DNA of 16,489 nt, taken from an uncultured Clostridia bacterium. GTDB taxonomy: Bacteria; Bacillota_A; Clostridia; Oscillospirales; Oscillospiraceae. The notes under the pieces are model-generated. The model saw only the letters and a program-made list of their open reading frames with translations, was not told the origin of the DNA and made no database searches. The translations under genes and the position numbers were made by a program. Of the stretch, positions 1-6,699 are shown one piece after another. The stretch lies in contig CAMZIX010000017.1 of the NCBI GenBank assembly GCA_947307375.1, forward strand, positions 1-16,489, read 5' to 3'. How positions within the stretch are numbered: the stretch's first letter is position 1; every line of letters starts with the position of its first letter.

Positions 1-99
1 GGTGCATCGTATCTATATGAGCGATTTTGCCGGCATCTCCGTACCGAAGCTTAAAAATCTGTTTTTCCAAAAAGCGCAGCTCTCGTCTGCTCGAGTCGC

Positions 100-128
100 A
101 TTATACGTGCCGAAGGGTAAAAAAGCAA
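100..128 (-). promoter_or_regulatory. Candidate leftward sigma-A promoter
   Basis: On the minus strand a TTGCTT -35 box (123-128) is followed after exactly 17 bases by a perfect TATAAT -10 box (100-105). It would drive a transcript leaving the window at its left edge. No convincing start codon with a ribosome site is visible before the edge, so the target gene is unknown. The surrounding AT-richness raises the chance of a false match. Confidence 0.45.
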
Positions 129-239
129 GCCTTTTTTTCGCATTTTTTCAGCTTCGTCGCTTGCAACGAAAATGCACCCTCTGCGCGCGCCGCTTTTCTG
201 TCATTCTGCCCGAGGGAAAAGCTCGGATGCAATCTTTTG

Positions 240-268
240 TTGACAGGCTGTTATTCCTCCTGTACAAT
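240..268 (+). promoter_or_regulatory. Sigma-A promoter of the alpha-oxoamine synthase gene
   Basis: A perfect TTGACA -35 box (240-245) and a TACAAT -10 box (263-268) are separated by 17 bases. The expected transcript start near 275 gives a leader of about 42 bases ending in an AAAGGAGG ribosome site (302-309) seven bases before the ATG at 317. A short ACAGG/CCTGT inverted repeat (243-247 and 259-263) sits inside the promoter but is too short to call an operator. Confidence 0.8.
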
Positions 269-316
269 ACGGTTAAATAATTCAAAAATTTAAAGGAATG
301 GAAAGGAGGCGCGGTC

Positions 317-1486
317 ATGGACCTCTTTACGAAAGTCGAACGCTTCACGCTGGCCGACGAATACCGGCAGAAGGGGATCTACCCCTATTTCCACGCGCTG
401 GAATCGCGGCAGGACACCGAAGTCGTCATGGAGGGCAAGCGCCGCATCATGCTCGGCTCCAACAACTACCTCGGCCTGACGACCGAGCCCTCGGTCATCG
501 AAGCCGGCATCCGCGCCTTTGAACAATTCGGCAGCGGCTGCAGCGGCTCGCGCTTCCTCAACGGCACGCTGGAGATGCACCTCGAACTGGAAAAGGAGCT
601 GGCCGCCTTCGTGCACAAGGAGGGCGCGGTGACCTTCTCCACCGGCTTCCAGTCCAACCTCGGCATCATCAGCGCGCTCGTCGGCCGCGGGGACTATGTG
701 ATCTGCGACCGCGAGAACCATGCCAGCATCTACGACGGCTGCAAGCTCAGCTACGGCAAGATGCTGCGCTACAAGCACAACGACATGGCCGAGCTCGAGA
801 GCATCCTCAGCCGCATCCCCGAGGAGGCCGGCCGCCTGATCGTCACGGACGGCGTGTTTTCGATGGGCGGAGACATCGCCGACCTGCCGACGATCTGCCG
901 TCTGGCGGAGCGCTACGGCGCGCGCGTCATGGTGGACGACGCCCACGGCCTCGGCGTGATCGGCGAGGGCGGCCGCGGCACGGCCAGCTACTTTGGCCTG
1001 GAGGACAAGGTGGACGTCATCATGGGCACCTTCTCCAAGTCCCTGGCGAGCCTCGGCGGCTATATGGCGGCCTCGGAAAAAGTCTGCGACTATGTGCGGC
1101 ATAATTCGCGGCCCTTCATCTTCTCGGCCTCGATCCCGCCCTCCGCCTGCGCGACGGCGCTGGCCGCGCTGCGGCATCTGGAGGCGCATCCGGAGCTGCC
1201 GGAGCGCCTGCGCGCGCTGGCGGCGCATGCGCGGACCGGCCTCAAGGCCGCGGGCCTGCATGTGCGCGAGTCCGAGACGCCGATCGTCCCGATCTACACC
1301 TTCGACGCGGAGCACACGCTGCGCAAGGCCAAGGAGGCCTACGACGCCGGGGTCTACGTCAACCCCGTGCTGCCGCCCGCCACGCCGCCGACCGAATGCC
1401 TGCTGCGCACGAGCTATATGGCGACGCTGACCGAGCCGCTGATCGACGAGGCGGTGGAGATCCTCGCCCGGGTGCTGAAGGACTGA
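317..1486 (+). CDS. Alpha-oxoamine synthase, serine-palmitoyltransferase-like (PLP-dependent)
   Basis: A 389-residue PLP enzyme of the family that joins an acyl thioester to a small amino acid with loss of CO2 (AONS, KBL, SPT, ALAS). The family residues are visible: H135 to stack on the cofactor, D207 and H210 in VDDAHG to hold the ring, K241 in FSKSLASLGG as the Schiff-base lysine, and R364 in LLRTSYMAT for the substrate carboxylate. The phrases GSGCSGSRFLNGT and FSTGFQSNLG resemble bacterial serine palmitoyltransferases more than 2-amino-3-ketobutyrate ligase. The length is normal for the family. It stands alone between its own promoter and a terminator, with no acyl carrier protein, biotin or threonine dehydrogenase gene beside it, so the substrate cannot be fixed from context. 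The start is set by the AAAGGAGG site. Family confidence is high; the SPT-like subtype is inference. Confidence 0.9.
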   Translation: MDLFTKVERFTLADEYRQKGIYPYFHALESRQDTEVVMEGKRRIMLGSNNYLGLTTEPSVIEAGIRAFEQFGSGCSGSRFLNGTLEMHLELEKELAAFVHKEGAVTFSTGFQSNLGIISALVGRGDYVICDRENHASIYDGCKLSYGKMLRYKHNDMAELESILSRIPEEAGRLIVTDGVFSMGGDIADLPTICRLAERYGARVMVDDAHGLGVIGEGGRGTASYFGLEDKVDVIMGTFSKSLASLGGYMAASEKVCDYVRHNSRPFIFSASIPPSACATALAALRHLEAHPELPERLRALAAHARTGLKAAGLHVRESETPIVPIYTFDAEHTLRKAKEAYDAGVYVNPVLPPATPPTECLLRTSYMATLTEPLIDEAVEILARVLKD

Positions 1487-1500
1487 AAAAACACATAACA

Positions 1501-1532
1501 AAAAGAGCCTTCCCTGCCGGGAAGGCTCTTTT
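1501..1532. terminator. Bidirectional rho-independent terminator
   Basis: A perfect 14-base-pair stem (AAAAGAGCCTTCCC at 1501-1514 and its complement at 1519-1532) closes on a TGCC loop. The stem ends in Ts on both strands: CTCTTTT rightward and CTTTTTGTT leftward. It lies between two convergent genes that end at 1486 and 1545 and very likely serves both. Confidence 0.92.
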
Positions 1533-1544
1533 GCGCTCTGCGCG

Positions 1545-2576
1545 TCAAGCGAAGGCGCCGAGGATCAGGTCGCCGCTGGTCGTGTCGACCTCGACCGTGG
1601 GGCAGCCCTTGCCACCCTGCTCCAGGCGGCCGCGCATGTCGCCGGAGGCGGTGTCGTAATCCAGGTCGATCGCGCCGGGCGCGTCCAGATATACGTCGCC
1701 GGAGGTCGTCTCGATCTCGATGCGCTGGCCGTCGCGCGTATCCGCCAGGTTCAGCCGGACGCTGCCGCTGGTCGCGCCGATCGTCACGTCGCAGCCCGCG
1801 GGAACGCCCTCGCAGCGGATGCTGCCGCTGGTGCTGCCGAGCTCAATCTTCTTCGCCTCGGCGCGGAAGGCGATATTCCCGCTGGTCGAGTTGGCTTTCA
1901 GCTTGTCACAGACGCAGCCCTCGGCGCGCAGATCGCCGCTGGTGCCGCCGAGCGCCAGCTCGCGGCATTCACAGCCCTGCAGCTCGACCGAGCCGCTGGT
2001 CGAAGCGGCGTCCAGCCTGTCGCAGCGGCAGTCAAACAGATGCGCGTTGCCGCTGGTCACGACGGCGTTGAGCGTTTTCTCCGCCGTCAGGCCGCGCAGC
2101 TCGAGATCGGCCGAGGTCGCGGCGACCGTGAGATCCTCCGCCGTCCAGCCGGCGGGGACGGTCAGCACCAGATCCTTGCCGGGCATCTTGGTCTGCAGCG
2201 CCGAGCAGAAGCGGATCGACAGGATGCCCTTGTCCAGCTTCCAGCAGAGCTTCTGTTCGTCCTTCAGGGGCTTCTCGCAGCTTTCCTTCAGCGTGATCCG
2301 ATCCCCGCCGCCGCGCTGCAGCTTCACCGTGCCGTCGATCCAGCCCAGGTCGATGCTCCGGACCTCGTCGGGGGAGAAGCTCTCCTCGCCCGTCCGGCAC
2401 ACGGTATAGCCCTTCAGCTCTCCGTGGCCGGCGGAGATCACGTTCATATCAAGGCTCGCGTTGCTCCAGATGTCCTGGAGGCTCCCGCCGCGCAGCAGGG
2501 ACACGGCGATCAGCGCCATGCCGACGATCAGCAGGAAAAGCGCCACGAGCAGCGCCGTTTTCACACCATTCTTCAT
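1545..2576 (-). CDS. DUF4097 beta-repeat protein with N-terminal membrane anchor
   Basis: A 343-residue protein with one hydrophobic segment at about residues 6-28, then a mainly extracytoplasmic body. From about residue 150 to the end there are ten roughly 20-residue repeats built on the core TSG(D/S/N) followed by alternating hydrophobics, as in TSGSVELQG, TSGNIAFRA, TSGDVYLDA and TSGDLILGA. This is the pattern of the DUF4097 / GIN-like family, expected to form a right-handed beta solenoid. The family has no proven enzymatic role. The gene is last in the PadR/DUF1700/DUF4097 operon and begins 15 bases after the DUF1700 stop, with an AAAGGGG ribosome site at 2584-2590. That three-gene set recurs in Bacillota and is usually thought to respond to envelope conditions (inference). 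The repeat is also visible in the DNA as recurring ccgctggt blocks. Confidence 0.88.
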   Translation of the reverse strand: MKNGVKTALLVALFLLIVGMALIAVSLLRGGSLQDIWSNASLDMNVISAGHGELKGYTVCRTGEESFSPDEVRSIDLGWIDGTVKLQRGGGDRITLKESCEKPLKDEQKLCWKLDKGILSIRFCSALQTKMPGKDLVLTVPAGWTAEDLTVAATSADLELRGLTAEKTLNAVVTSGNAHLFDCRCDRLDAASTSGSVELQGCECRELALGGTSGDLRAEGCVCDKLKANSTSGNIAFRAEAKKIELGSTSGSIRCEGVPAGCDVTIGATSGSVRLNLADTRDGQRIEIETTSGDVYLDAPGAIDLDYDTASGDMRGRLEQGGKGCPTVEVDTTSGDLILGAFA

Positions 2577-2591
2577 TCCGATACCCCTTTC

Positions 2592-3170
2592 TTATTTCAC
2601 AAGCAGCTTTTTGCAGCCGCGCCAGACCGCCCTGCACAGCATGGCGAGACCGCGGACGATCACGCCCATCAGAAGCGCGCCGAGGATCAGCAGCGCAACG
2701 CCGCAGAGAATCGCGCCGAGCGCCGCCAGGAACGGCAGCGTCACCATGCCGAGCAGCTTGCCGACGCCGACGCCGACCAGCGCGATGCCGACGGCGGGGA
2801 GCACGACGCCGAGGCTGATCCCGACGGCCCAGAAGCTGATCAGCAGCGACAGCAGCACCGCGAAGGCCGAAAGCAGCAGCGGCAGCCACAGCGGCGCGCC
2901 CAGCACCAGCAGCACGATCGTCAGCGCCGAGGGCTTTCCCTCTGCCCGGACGCGGTTTTTCACCAGCGTCGCCATCGGGATCTCCGCCAGCAGCTCCTCC
3001 GCGACCGTTTCCGGCGCGCCGAGATGCTCGATGACCTGCTCTTCGCTCATGCCGTCCTCCAGCATGTCGTCGAACAGCTCTTCATAATAGGCCAGCTGCG
3101 CTTCCCGTTCCTCGTCGGGCATCAGCGCCAGACATTCCCGGAGTTTCTCCAGATATTCAGCTCTTGTCAT
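2592..3170 (-). CDS. DUF1700 (HAAS) domain membrane protein
   Basis: A 192-residue protein that opens with the typical HAAS region, MTRAEYLEKLRECL and then EEREAQLAYYEELFDDMLEDG, a helical soluble domain of about 65 residues that includes EEQVIEHLGAPETVAEELL. Four or so transmembrane helices follow between about residues 82 and 175, with a short basic tail. An earlier in-frame ATG at 3215 would add 15 residues, but the start at 3170 has a GGGGAGGG site at a good distance and begins with the conserved MT(R/K)xEYL motif, so I chose it. It overlaps the end of the padR-type gene by 14 bases, which implies translational coupling. HAAS domains commonly pair with PadR regulators; a role as a membrane partner or sensor is inference. 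Confidence 0.88.
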   Translation of the reverse strand: MTRAEYLEKLRECLALMPDEEREAQLAYYEELFDDMLEDGMSEEQVIEHLGAPETVAEELLAEIPMATLVKNRVRAEGKPSALTIVLLVLGAPLWLPLLLSAFAVLLSLLISFWAVGISLGVVLPAVGIALVGVGVGKLLGMVTLPFLAALGAILCGVALLILGALLMGVIVRGLAMLCRAVWRGCKKLLVK

Positions 3171-3483
3171 GCTCCAACCCTCCCCGGATATATTCATACA
3201 TGGCGGCGAGCTCATCCCAGTCCGCCGCGAAGCTCTCCAGCTGCCGCCGCCCGGCGTCCGTCATATGGTAAAATTTTCGAAGTCTCCCGCTGTGCTCGAC
3301 GGAATACACCGTCAGCGCCCCGGAAGCCTCCAGGCGCCGCAGGATCGGATACAGCGTCGATTCCGTCATCGGAACGAAGCCGCTCAGGTCCCGCACGATC
3401 TGATAGCCGTAGGAATCCCCGCGCGCCAGCGCCGCCAGCACACAGTTTTCCAGCAGACCGCGCCGCATCTGTGCATCCAACAT
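3157..3483 (-). CDS. PadR-family transcriptional regulator
   Basis: A 108-residue winged-helix repressor. It opens with MRRGLLENCVLAALARGDSYGYQI, followed by the DNA-reading segment TESTLYPILRRLEASGAL and the wing and dimer portion with the family phrase RLRKFYHMTDAGRRQLESF. The length is that of a minimal PadR with a short C-terminal dimerisation helix. It is first in an operon with DUF1700 and DUF4097 genes. The ATG at 3483 follows an AAAGGGGG site (3491-3498). A 23-base dyad covers the -10 box of its own promoter, so negative autoregulation is likely, as is common for this family. The inducing signal is not evident; an envelope-related one is only a guess from the neighbours. Confidence 0.93.
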   Translation of the reverse strand: MLDAQMRRGLLENCVLAALARGDSYGYQIVRDLSGFVPMTESTLYPILRRLEASGALTVYSVEHSGRLRKFYHMTDAGRRQLESFAADWDELAAMYEYIRGGLEHDKS

Positions 3484-3503
3484 GGGAATACCCCCTTTCG
3501 CGT

Positions 3504-3535
3504 AGTACTATACACCGCATAGTATTGTGTGTCAA
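3504..3535 (-). promoter_or_regulatory. padR operon promoter with overlapping operator-like dyad
   Basis: On the minus strand TTGACA (3530-3535) and TATAGT (3507-3512) are spaced by 17 bases, a near-consensus sigma-A promoter. The inverted repeat AATACTAT / ATAGTACT (arms 3519-3526 and 3504-3511, 7 of 8 positions symmetric, 7-base centre) contains the -10 box. A PadR dimer bound here would block RNA polymerase. The promoter and its position are seen directly; the assignment of the dyad to this PadR is inference. Confidence 0.8.
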
Positions 3536-3558
3536 GGGGTATTTTTGAAAAAATCGAG

Positions 3559-3595
3559 AAAAAAAGAAAGCCCCTCCCGCAGGACGCGGGAGGGG
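3559..3595 (-). terminator. Rho-independent terminator of the DnaD/DnaI/DUF2804 operon
   Basis: A 10-base-pair GC-rich stem (3571-3580 with 3586-3595, loop AGGAC) is followed on the minus strand by CTTTCTTTTTTT (3559-3570). It lies just after the DUF2804 stop and just before the padR promoter, so it insulates the two tandem leftward operons. Confidence 0.92.
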
Positions 3596-3602
3596 AGTCG
3601 TT

Positions 3603-4628
3603 TTACCACTTGTTTTCGACTTTTTCGGCGAAGCCGGGGAAGTCCCGGATATCGATCGGCGTGCCGTCGTCCAGGATCGCGGTGCCGGTGAAGAAGCCGA
3701 AGACCTGGTGCTGGTCGGATTTGATCAGCTTGAGGTCGGTGCAGGAGGCGCGGTCGAGCACGGGGCGGAAGTCCATCGTGAAGCGCCCGTTGTCCGAGCT
3801 GAAGCGCCAGGGGGAGAGAAAATCGGTCTCGTCGCCCGGGATGTGGAACTGCACGTGGTTGAGCTTGTGGGCCTTGCCGTTATAGAACAGCATGTTTTCG
3901 GTGGCCTGCTCGGTGTTGCCGAAGCCGTAGCCGATGTTGAAGCCGAAGGGCACGCCGTCGACCTCGCCGGAGGCGGAGCCCCAGTACCAGGTGTTGTGGT
4001 AGGTCCACACGCCGCGGCCCCAGTCGAGCACGGCGAAGCTGTCGGCGGGATCGAAGGTGTAGACGCGCTCGCCGTAGCGCACCTGGCCGCAGGCGCGCAG
4101 GCAGTTGATCTTCTGGTTGAAGTAGAAGTGGCCCGGCTTGTCGAAGGGCGTGGCGATCACCATGCTCTCCTCCGGCTCGTCGGTCAGTTCGATCTCGGCC
4201 GAGAGCGAGCCCAGCGGGCCGAAGTCCTTCATGTTCGCGGTGAGCACGCGGCGGCCGTGACCGTCGTTTTCAAAGGAGAGGCTGTGCTCCTTGCCGCCGT
4301 GGCGCACGCTGCCGGCGGCGGAGCTCTCCGGCAGATGTACCTTGCCGAAGGGAAATACGCTCATCTGGCTCTTGGTGATCTCCCAGCCCTCCTCGAAGTC
4401 CAGCAGGGAGACGGAGTCCATGCCCATGTAGCTGTTGTCGGCGATGGTCAGGGCCAGGGCGAAGCGCCCGTTGTTGATCAGATAGTAGTCCCATTCCTTG
4501 ATGCGGCTCTTGCCGGCGCGGATGTCCGAGCGGCGGTAAACGGGCAGCAGTTTTTTGGCGTAGCCCGGCTCGGTCAGATTGCCCTGCCTGTCCAGCAGCG
4601 GCATGGCTCTGGTGATCTCGTGCTGCAT
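3603..4628 (-). CDS. DUF2804 domain-containing protein
   Basis: A 341-residue soluble protein spanning the usual full length of DUF2804. It is rich in aromatic residues and beta-strand-like segments. The characteristic centre is LDWGRGVWTYHNTWYWGSASG (D202, W203, G204 and on), followed by GFNIGYGFGNTEQATENMLFYNGKAH. There is no signal peptide and no membrane segment. The family has no established biochemical function that I know of; some relatives resemble lipocalin-like or carotenoid-related hydratase folds, but I would not transfer a function. The gene begins 12 bases after the helicase-loader stop, and its AAAGGAGG ribosome site (4635-4642) overlaps that stop codon, so the two are co-transcribed and probably coupled. 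A terminator follows. Confidence 0.9.
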   Translation of the reverse strand: MQHEITRAMPLLDRQGNLTEPGYAKKLLPVYRRSDIRAGKSRIKEWDYYLINNGRFALALTIADNSYMGMDSVSLLDFEEGWEITKSQMSVFPFGKVHLPESSAAGSVRHGGKEHSLSFENDGHGRRVLTANMKDFGPLGSLSAEIELTDEPEESMVIATPFDKPGHFYFNQKINCLRACGQVRYGERVYTFDPADSFAVLDWGRGVWTYHNTWYWGSASGEVDGVPFGFNIGYGFGNTEQATENMLFYNGKAHKLNHVQFHIPGDETDFLSPWRFSSDNGRFTMDFRPVLDRASCTDLKLIKSDQHQVFGFFTGTAILDDGTPIDIRDFPGFAEKVENKW

Positions 4629-4640
4629 GTCCGGCCTCCT

Positions 4641-5633
4641 TTATTTTTTCTGCAGGCGGATATCCCGGCCCACGAAGGGCAGGCGCAGGAATTCGCCCTT
4701 GATGCGCGAGCAGATCTGCGGCGTGTATTTGCGCTGCAGCTCCTCGTCCGTGCAGTTGGTGCTGATGATCATCTTTTTCCCGGCGTTGAGGCGGCTGTTG
4801 ATGAGCGTGTAGAGGGCGCTGGTCGTGACGGAGGTGACCATCTCGGTGCCCAGGTCGTCCAGGATCATCAGGTCGCAGTCCAGCATCCGGCGCACGCGGG
4901 CCGCGGCGGCCTCCGCCGTCTCCGGATCGCGGGCGAATTTCTGGGTCTCAAAGGCCTCGAGCGCCGCGGCGGCGGAGTCGTAGCAGACGGAATAGCCCTT
5001 GTCGGCCACGACGCGGGCGATGCAGGCGGACAGATAGGTCTTGCCGAGGCCGGTGCCGCCCTGGAAGAGCAGGTTGGAGCTGACCGCGGGGAAGCTGTCG
5101 GCGAACTTGCGGCACTGCGCGAAGATGCGCTCCATCGCGAAGCGCGGAGAGACGGCGGAGCCCTCGAGCGGCTGCTCGTCGTAGAGGCTCAGGTCGAAGC
5201 GCTCGAAGCTCTCGTCGCCGTGGCGCAGCAGCGCGCTGAGCTCCTTCGTCAGCGCCCGGTTGTAAAGCTTCTTCAGGCAGCGGCAGGGCTGCCCGTCGAC
5301 CGTTCCGCTGTCCCGGCAGAGCGGGCAGGAGACGATCTCGTCCAGCCAGTCGAGCGGCAGTCCGAGTCCGGTCAGACGTTCGGCGCGTTCGGCCTGCAGC
5401 TCCAGATTGTCGCGCTTGAGCGCCGCGAGCTGTTCGGTCAGATCCGGCGCGCGCGACACGGTCAGGCGCACCAGCTCCGCCATCTGGCGGCGCAGGCGCA
5501 GGTCGATCTGTTCGATCTCCGGATCGCGGGCGTAGACCAGGCTCAGCCGGCGCTGCTGCTCGGCGGCGTTGTCCGCGCGCCGCTGCGCCAGCTCCGCCCT
5601 GGCCTGGGCCAGCAGTTTTCCGTCGTATGGCAT
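4641..5633 (-). CDS. DnaI/DnaC-type replicative helicase loader (AAA+ ATPase)
   Basis: A 330-residue loader that should deliver the replicative DNA helicase to the origin or a restart site using ATP. The N-terminal part is charged and helical. A cysteine cluster CPLCRDSGTVDGQPCRC (C103, C106, C117, C119) resembles the zinc-binding domain of DnaI. The AAA+ core follows, with Walker A GGTGLGKT at residues 192-199, Walker B LMILDDLGTE with D259 and D260, a sensor-1-like IISTN, and an arginine-rich end (RIKGEFLRLPFVGRDIR). An IstB transposon ATPase is the main alternative, but there is no IstA gene and the partner is a DnaD-like gene. It starts 21 bases after that gene, with a GAGGAGG site seven to eight bases before the ATG. 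Confidence 0.93.
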   Translation of the reverse strand: MPYDGKLLAQARAELAQRRADNAAEQQRRLSLVYARDPEIEQIDLRLRRQMAELVRLTVSRAPDLTEQLAALKRDNLELQAERAERLTGLGLPLDWLDEIVSCPLCRDSGTVDGQPCRCLKKLYNRALTKELSALLRHGDESFERFDLSLYDEQPLEGSAVSPRFAMERIFAQCRKFADSFPAVSSNLLFQGGTGLGKTYLSACIARVVADKGYSVCYDSAAAALEAFETQKFARDPETAEAAAARVRRMLDCDLMILDDLGTEMVTSVTTSALYTLINSRLNAGKKMIISTNCTDEELQRKYTPQICSRIKGEFLRLPFVGRDIRLQKK

Positions 5634-5654
5634 CGGGGGTTCCTCCTCTCGGAA

Positions 5655-6575
5655 TCAGAGCTTGTCCGGAAAGACGTAGTCCTCCGGGGTGACCGGCGTT
5701 TGCGCGCCGCTTGCCGCGGGAACGCGGCGGCGGCCGTCGCCGGCCTCGATCTCCGCCGGCGTGAACAGCTTTTTGGCGTGCCAGGAGGCGAGGATCTTGT
5801 CCATATAGGCCCAGTGGAGCCGCCCGAGCTTGATGAGCGTCCGGTCATAGGCGACGGCGACCGCGTCGGCATGGAAGCCCATGCCGAGCCAGCGCTCCAC
5901 GTATTCGCGTTCGGTCTTGCCGAGCTCCCGCCCGCGGATGTTCAGAGCCTCCTTGATTTGGGAGAGCTCTTCCCGCTGCTCATGGCGGAAACGGATATAG
6001 TCGTCGGCCTGCTCCAGGGTCAGGATCTCGCGGTTGGCCCAGTCATAGCCCTCCTTTTCCACGCTGCGGGGGGAGGGGACGCTGCCGGGCCGGCGTTCGG
6101 CCGCGCGCTCGGCGCAGTAAGTCAACAGCGTGAACAGCACCTCGGCGGGCAGGCCCAGGTGCTTGTACAGCCCGGCCAGCATTTTCATGTCGGCGGGGGA
6201 GAGCTTGCGCCCGAAGACCTGCTCTGCCTTGGCGAAGATGGCCTGCAGCTGCGGGTCCTCCTCGGCGAAGCGCCGCAGATCCTCGGCCCGGTAGACCGGC
6301 AGCTCGTCCTCCGGCAGCGCCCGCGGAGAAACGGGCGCGGGCGCGGCTTCAAGCAGGCCCATACGGCGCAGCTTTTCGGCGGCTGCTTCGATCTCGCGCG
6401 CAGTGCGGCAGAGCGCGCCGGCCGCTCGTTCCGCGTCCAGCCCGCCCGTGCGGACGATATACAGATAAAGAAGGGCCACGTCGCCGTCGTGCGCGGCGAT
6501 CAGCCGGTCCGCGGCCTCGCCCGGCAGCGGCAGAACAGTCTTGTTGTCAGTCATGGCAGCATCTGGAAGGTCCAT
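5655..6575 (-). CDS. DnaD-domain replication initiation/restart protein
   Basis: A 306-residue DnaD/DnaB-like primosome protein, expected to act with the helicase loader in the next gene. Residues 1-90 form a helical, winged-helix-like N-terminal part. One DnaD-like helical domain spans about 105-185 (FGRKLSPADMKMLAGLYKHLGLPAEVLFTLLTYC). A second, about 215-275, holds the conserved Y-x3-I-x3-W signature, here Y257, I261 and W265 in YMDKILASWHAKKLFT. That signature decides the family call. The tail to VFPDKL is low-complexity and probably disordered. The start is uncertain: the ATG at 6575 has AAGGA only one base upstream, while the ATG at 6554 (residue 8) has no site at a normal distance. It is the first gene of a leftward operon with the helicase loader and DUF2804. 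Confidence 0.9.
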   Translation of the reverse strand: MDLPDAAMTDNKTVLPLPGEAADRLIAAHDGDVALLYLYIVRTGGLDAERAAGALCRTAREIEAAAEKLRRMGLLEAAPAPVSPRALPEDELPVYRAEDLRRFAEEDPQLQAIFAKAEQVFGRKLSPADMKMLAGLYKHLGLPAEVLFTLLTYCAERAAERRPGSVPSPRSVEKEGYDWANREILTLEQADDYIRFRHEQREELSQIKEALNIRGRELGKTEREYVERWLGMGFHADAVAVAYDRTLIKLGRLHWAYMDKILASWHAKKLFTPAEIEAGDGRRRVPAASGAQTPVTPEDYVFPDKL

Positions 6576-6601
6576 TTCCTTAATTTTTACAGAACAAGGC
6601 T

Positions 6602-6630
6602 ATTATATCATTAAAATTATCTTGTCGCAA
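6602..6630 (-). promoter_or_regulatory. Sigma-A promoter of the leftward DnaD operon
   Basis: On the minus strand TTGCGA (6625-6630) lies 17 bases before a perfect TATAAT (6602-6607). Transcription should begin near 6595, only about 20 bases before the ATG at 6575. Its -35 box overlaps that of the divergent rightward promoter. Confidence 0.8.
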
Positions 6631-6651
6631 TAGGCACAAGCGTGTTATAAT
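6622..6651 (+). promoter_or_regulatory. Extended -10 promoter of the rightward U32/maf/mre operon
   Basis: A TGTTATAAT extended -10 element (6643-6651) with a weak -35 TTGTCG (6622-6627, 18-base spacer). The predicted start near 6658 gives a leader of about 42 bases to the ATG at 6700. The -35 regions of this and the leftward promoter share bases 6625-6627, and an interrupted CTTGT/ACAAG inverted repeat (6621-6625 and 6636-6640) lies there. Confidence 0.8.
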
Positions 6652-6699
6652 GTTTCGAATAATATGCGGAAGTATGTCCGTTTTGAAGGAGAGCCATTT

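Larger units (their letters stand above)
1..316. other. Intergenic region without a supported gene
   Basis: This AT-richer stretch has short open frames in several registers, but none has a ribosome site, a recognisable domain or the GC-rich third-position codon bias of the genes to its right. It holds two things I can support: a likely leftward promoter near 100-128 and the promoter of the downstream gene at 240-268. The first bases read in frame 1 could be the last 17 codons of a gene entering from the left (stop TAA at 52-54), but the codon use is atypical and I cannot identify it. Confidence 0.6.

Noticed and set aside
2..280. A 92-codon plus-strand frame at the left edge
   Set aside because: No ribosome site, no family resemblance, atypical codon use, and it runs through the promoter of the next gene.
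3170..3215. Upstream start for the DUF1700 protein
   Set aside because: The added residues are not part of the family and the start lies deep in the padR-type gene. The ATG at 3170 has a good ribosome site.
2040..3548. A 502-codon plus-strand frame opposite the padR operon
   Set aside because: Q/R/H-rich antisense translation with no domain. The opposite strand has three recognised families with ribosome sites and a promoter.
4641..5633. IstB transposition ATPase
   Set aside because: The ATPase core is similar, but there is no IstA gene or terminal inverted repeats, the protein has the DnaI-type cysteine cluster, and it is paired with a DnaD-like gene.
3708..6614. A 968-codon open frame on the plus strand
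   Set aside because: It runs antisense through three well-supported minus-strand genes, has low-complexity A/G/R/V/L/E-rich composition, no domain and no ribosome site. Long antisense frames are expected where third codon positions are mostly G or C.
6664..6699. Upstream ATG extending the U32 protein by 12 residues
   Set aside because: It lies about six bases from the predicted transcript start and has no ribosome site. The ATG at 6700 has AAGGAGA and begins the conserved MIELLSPAG.
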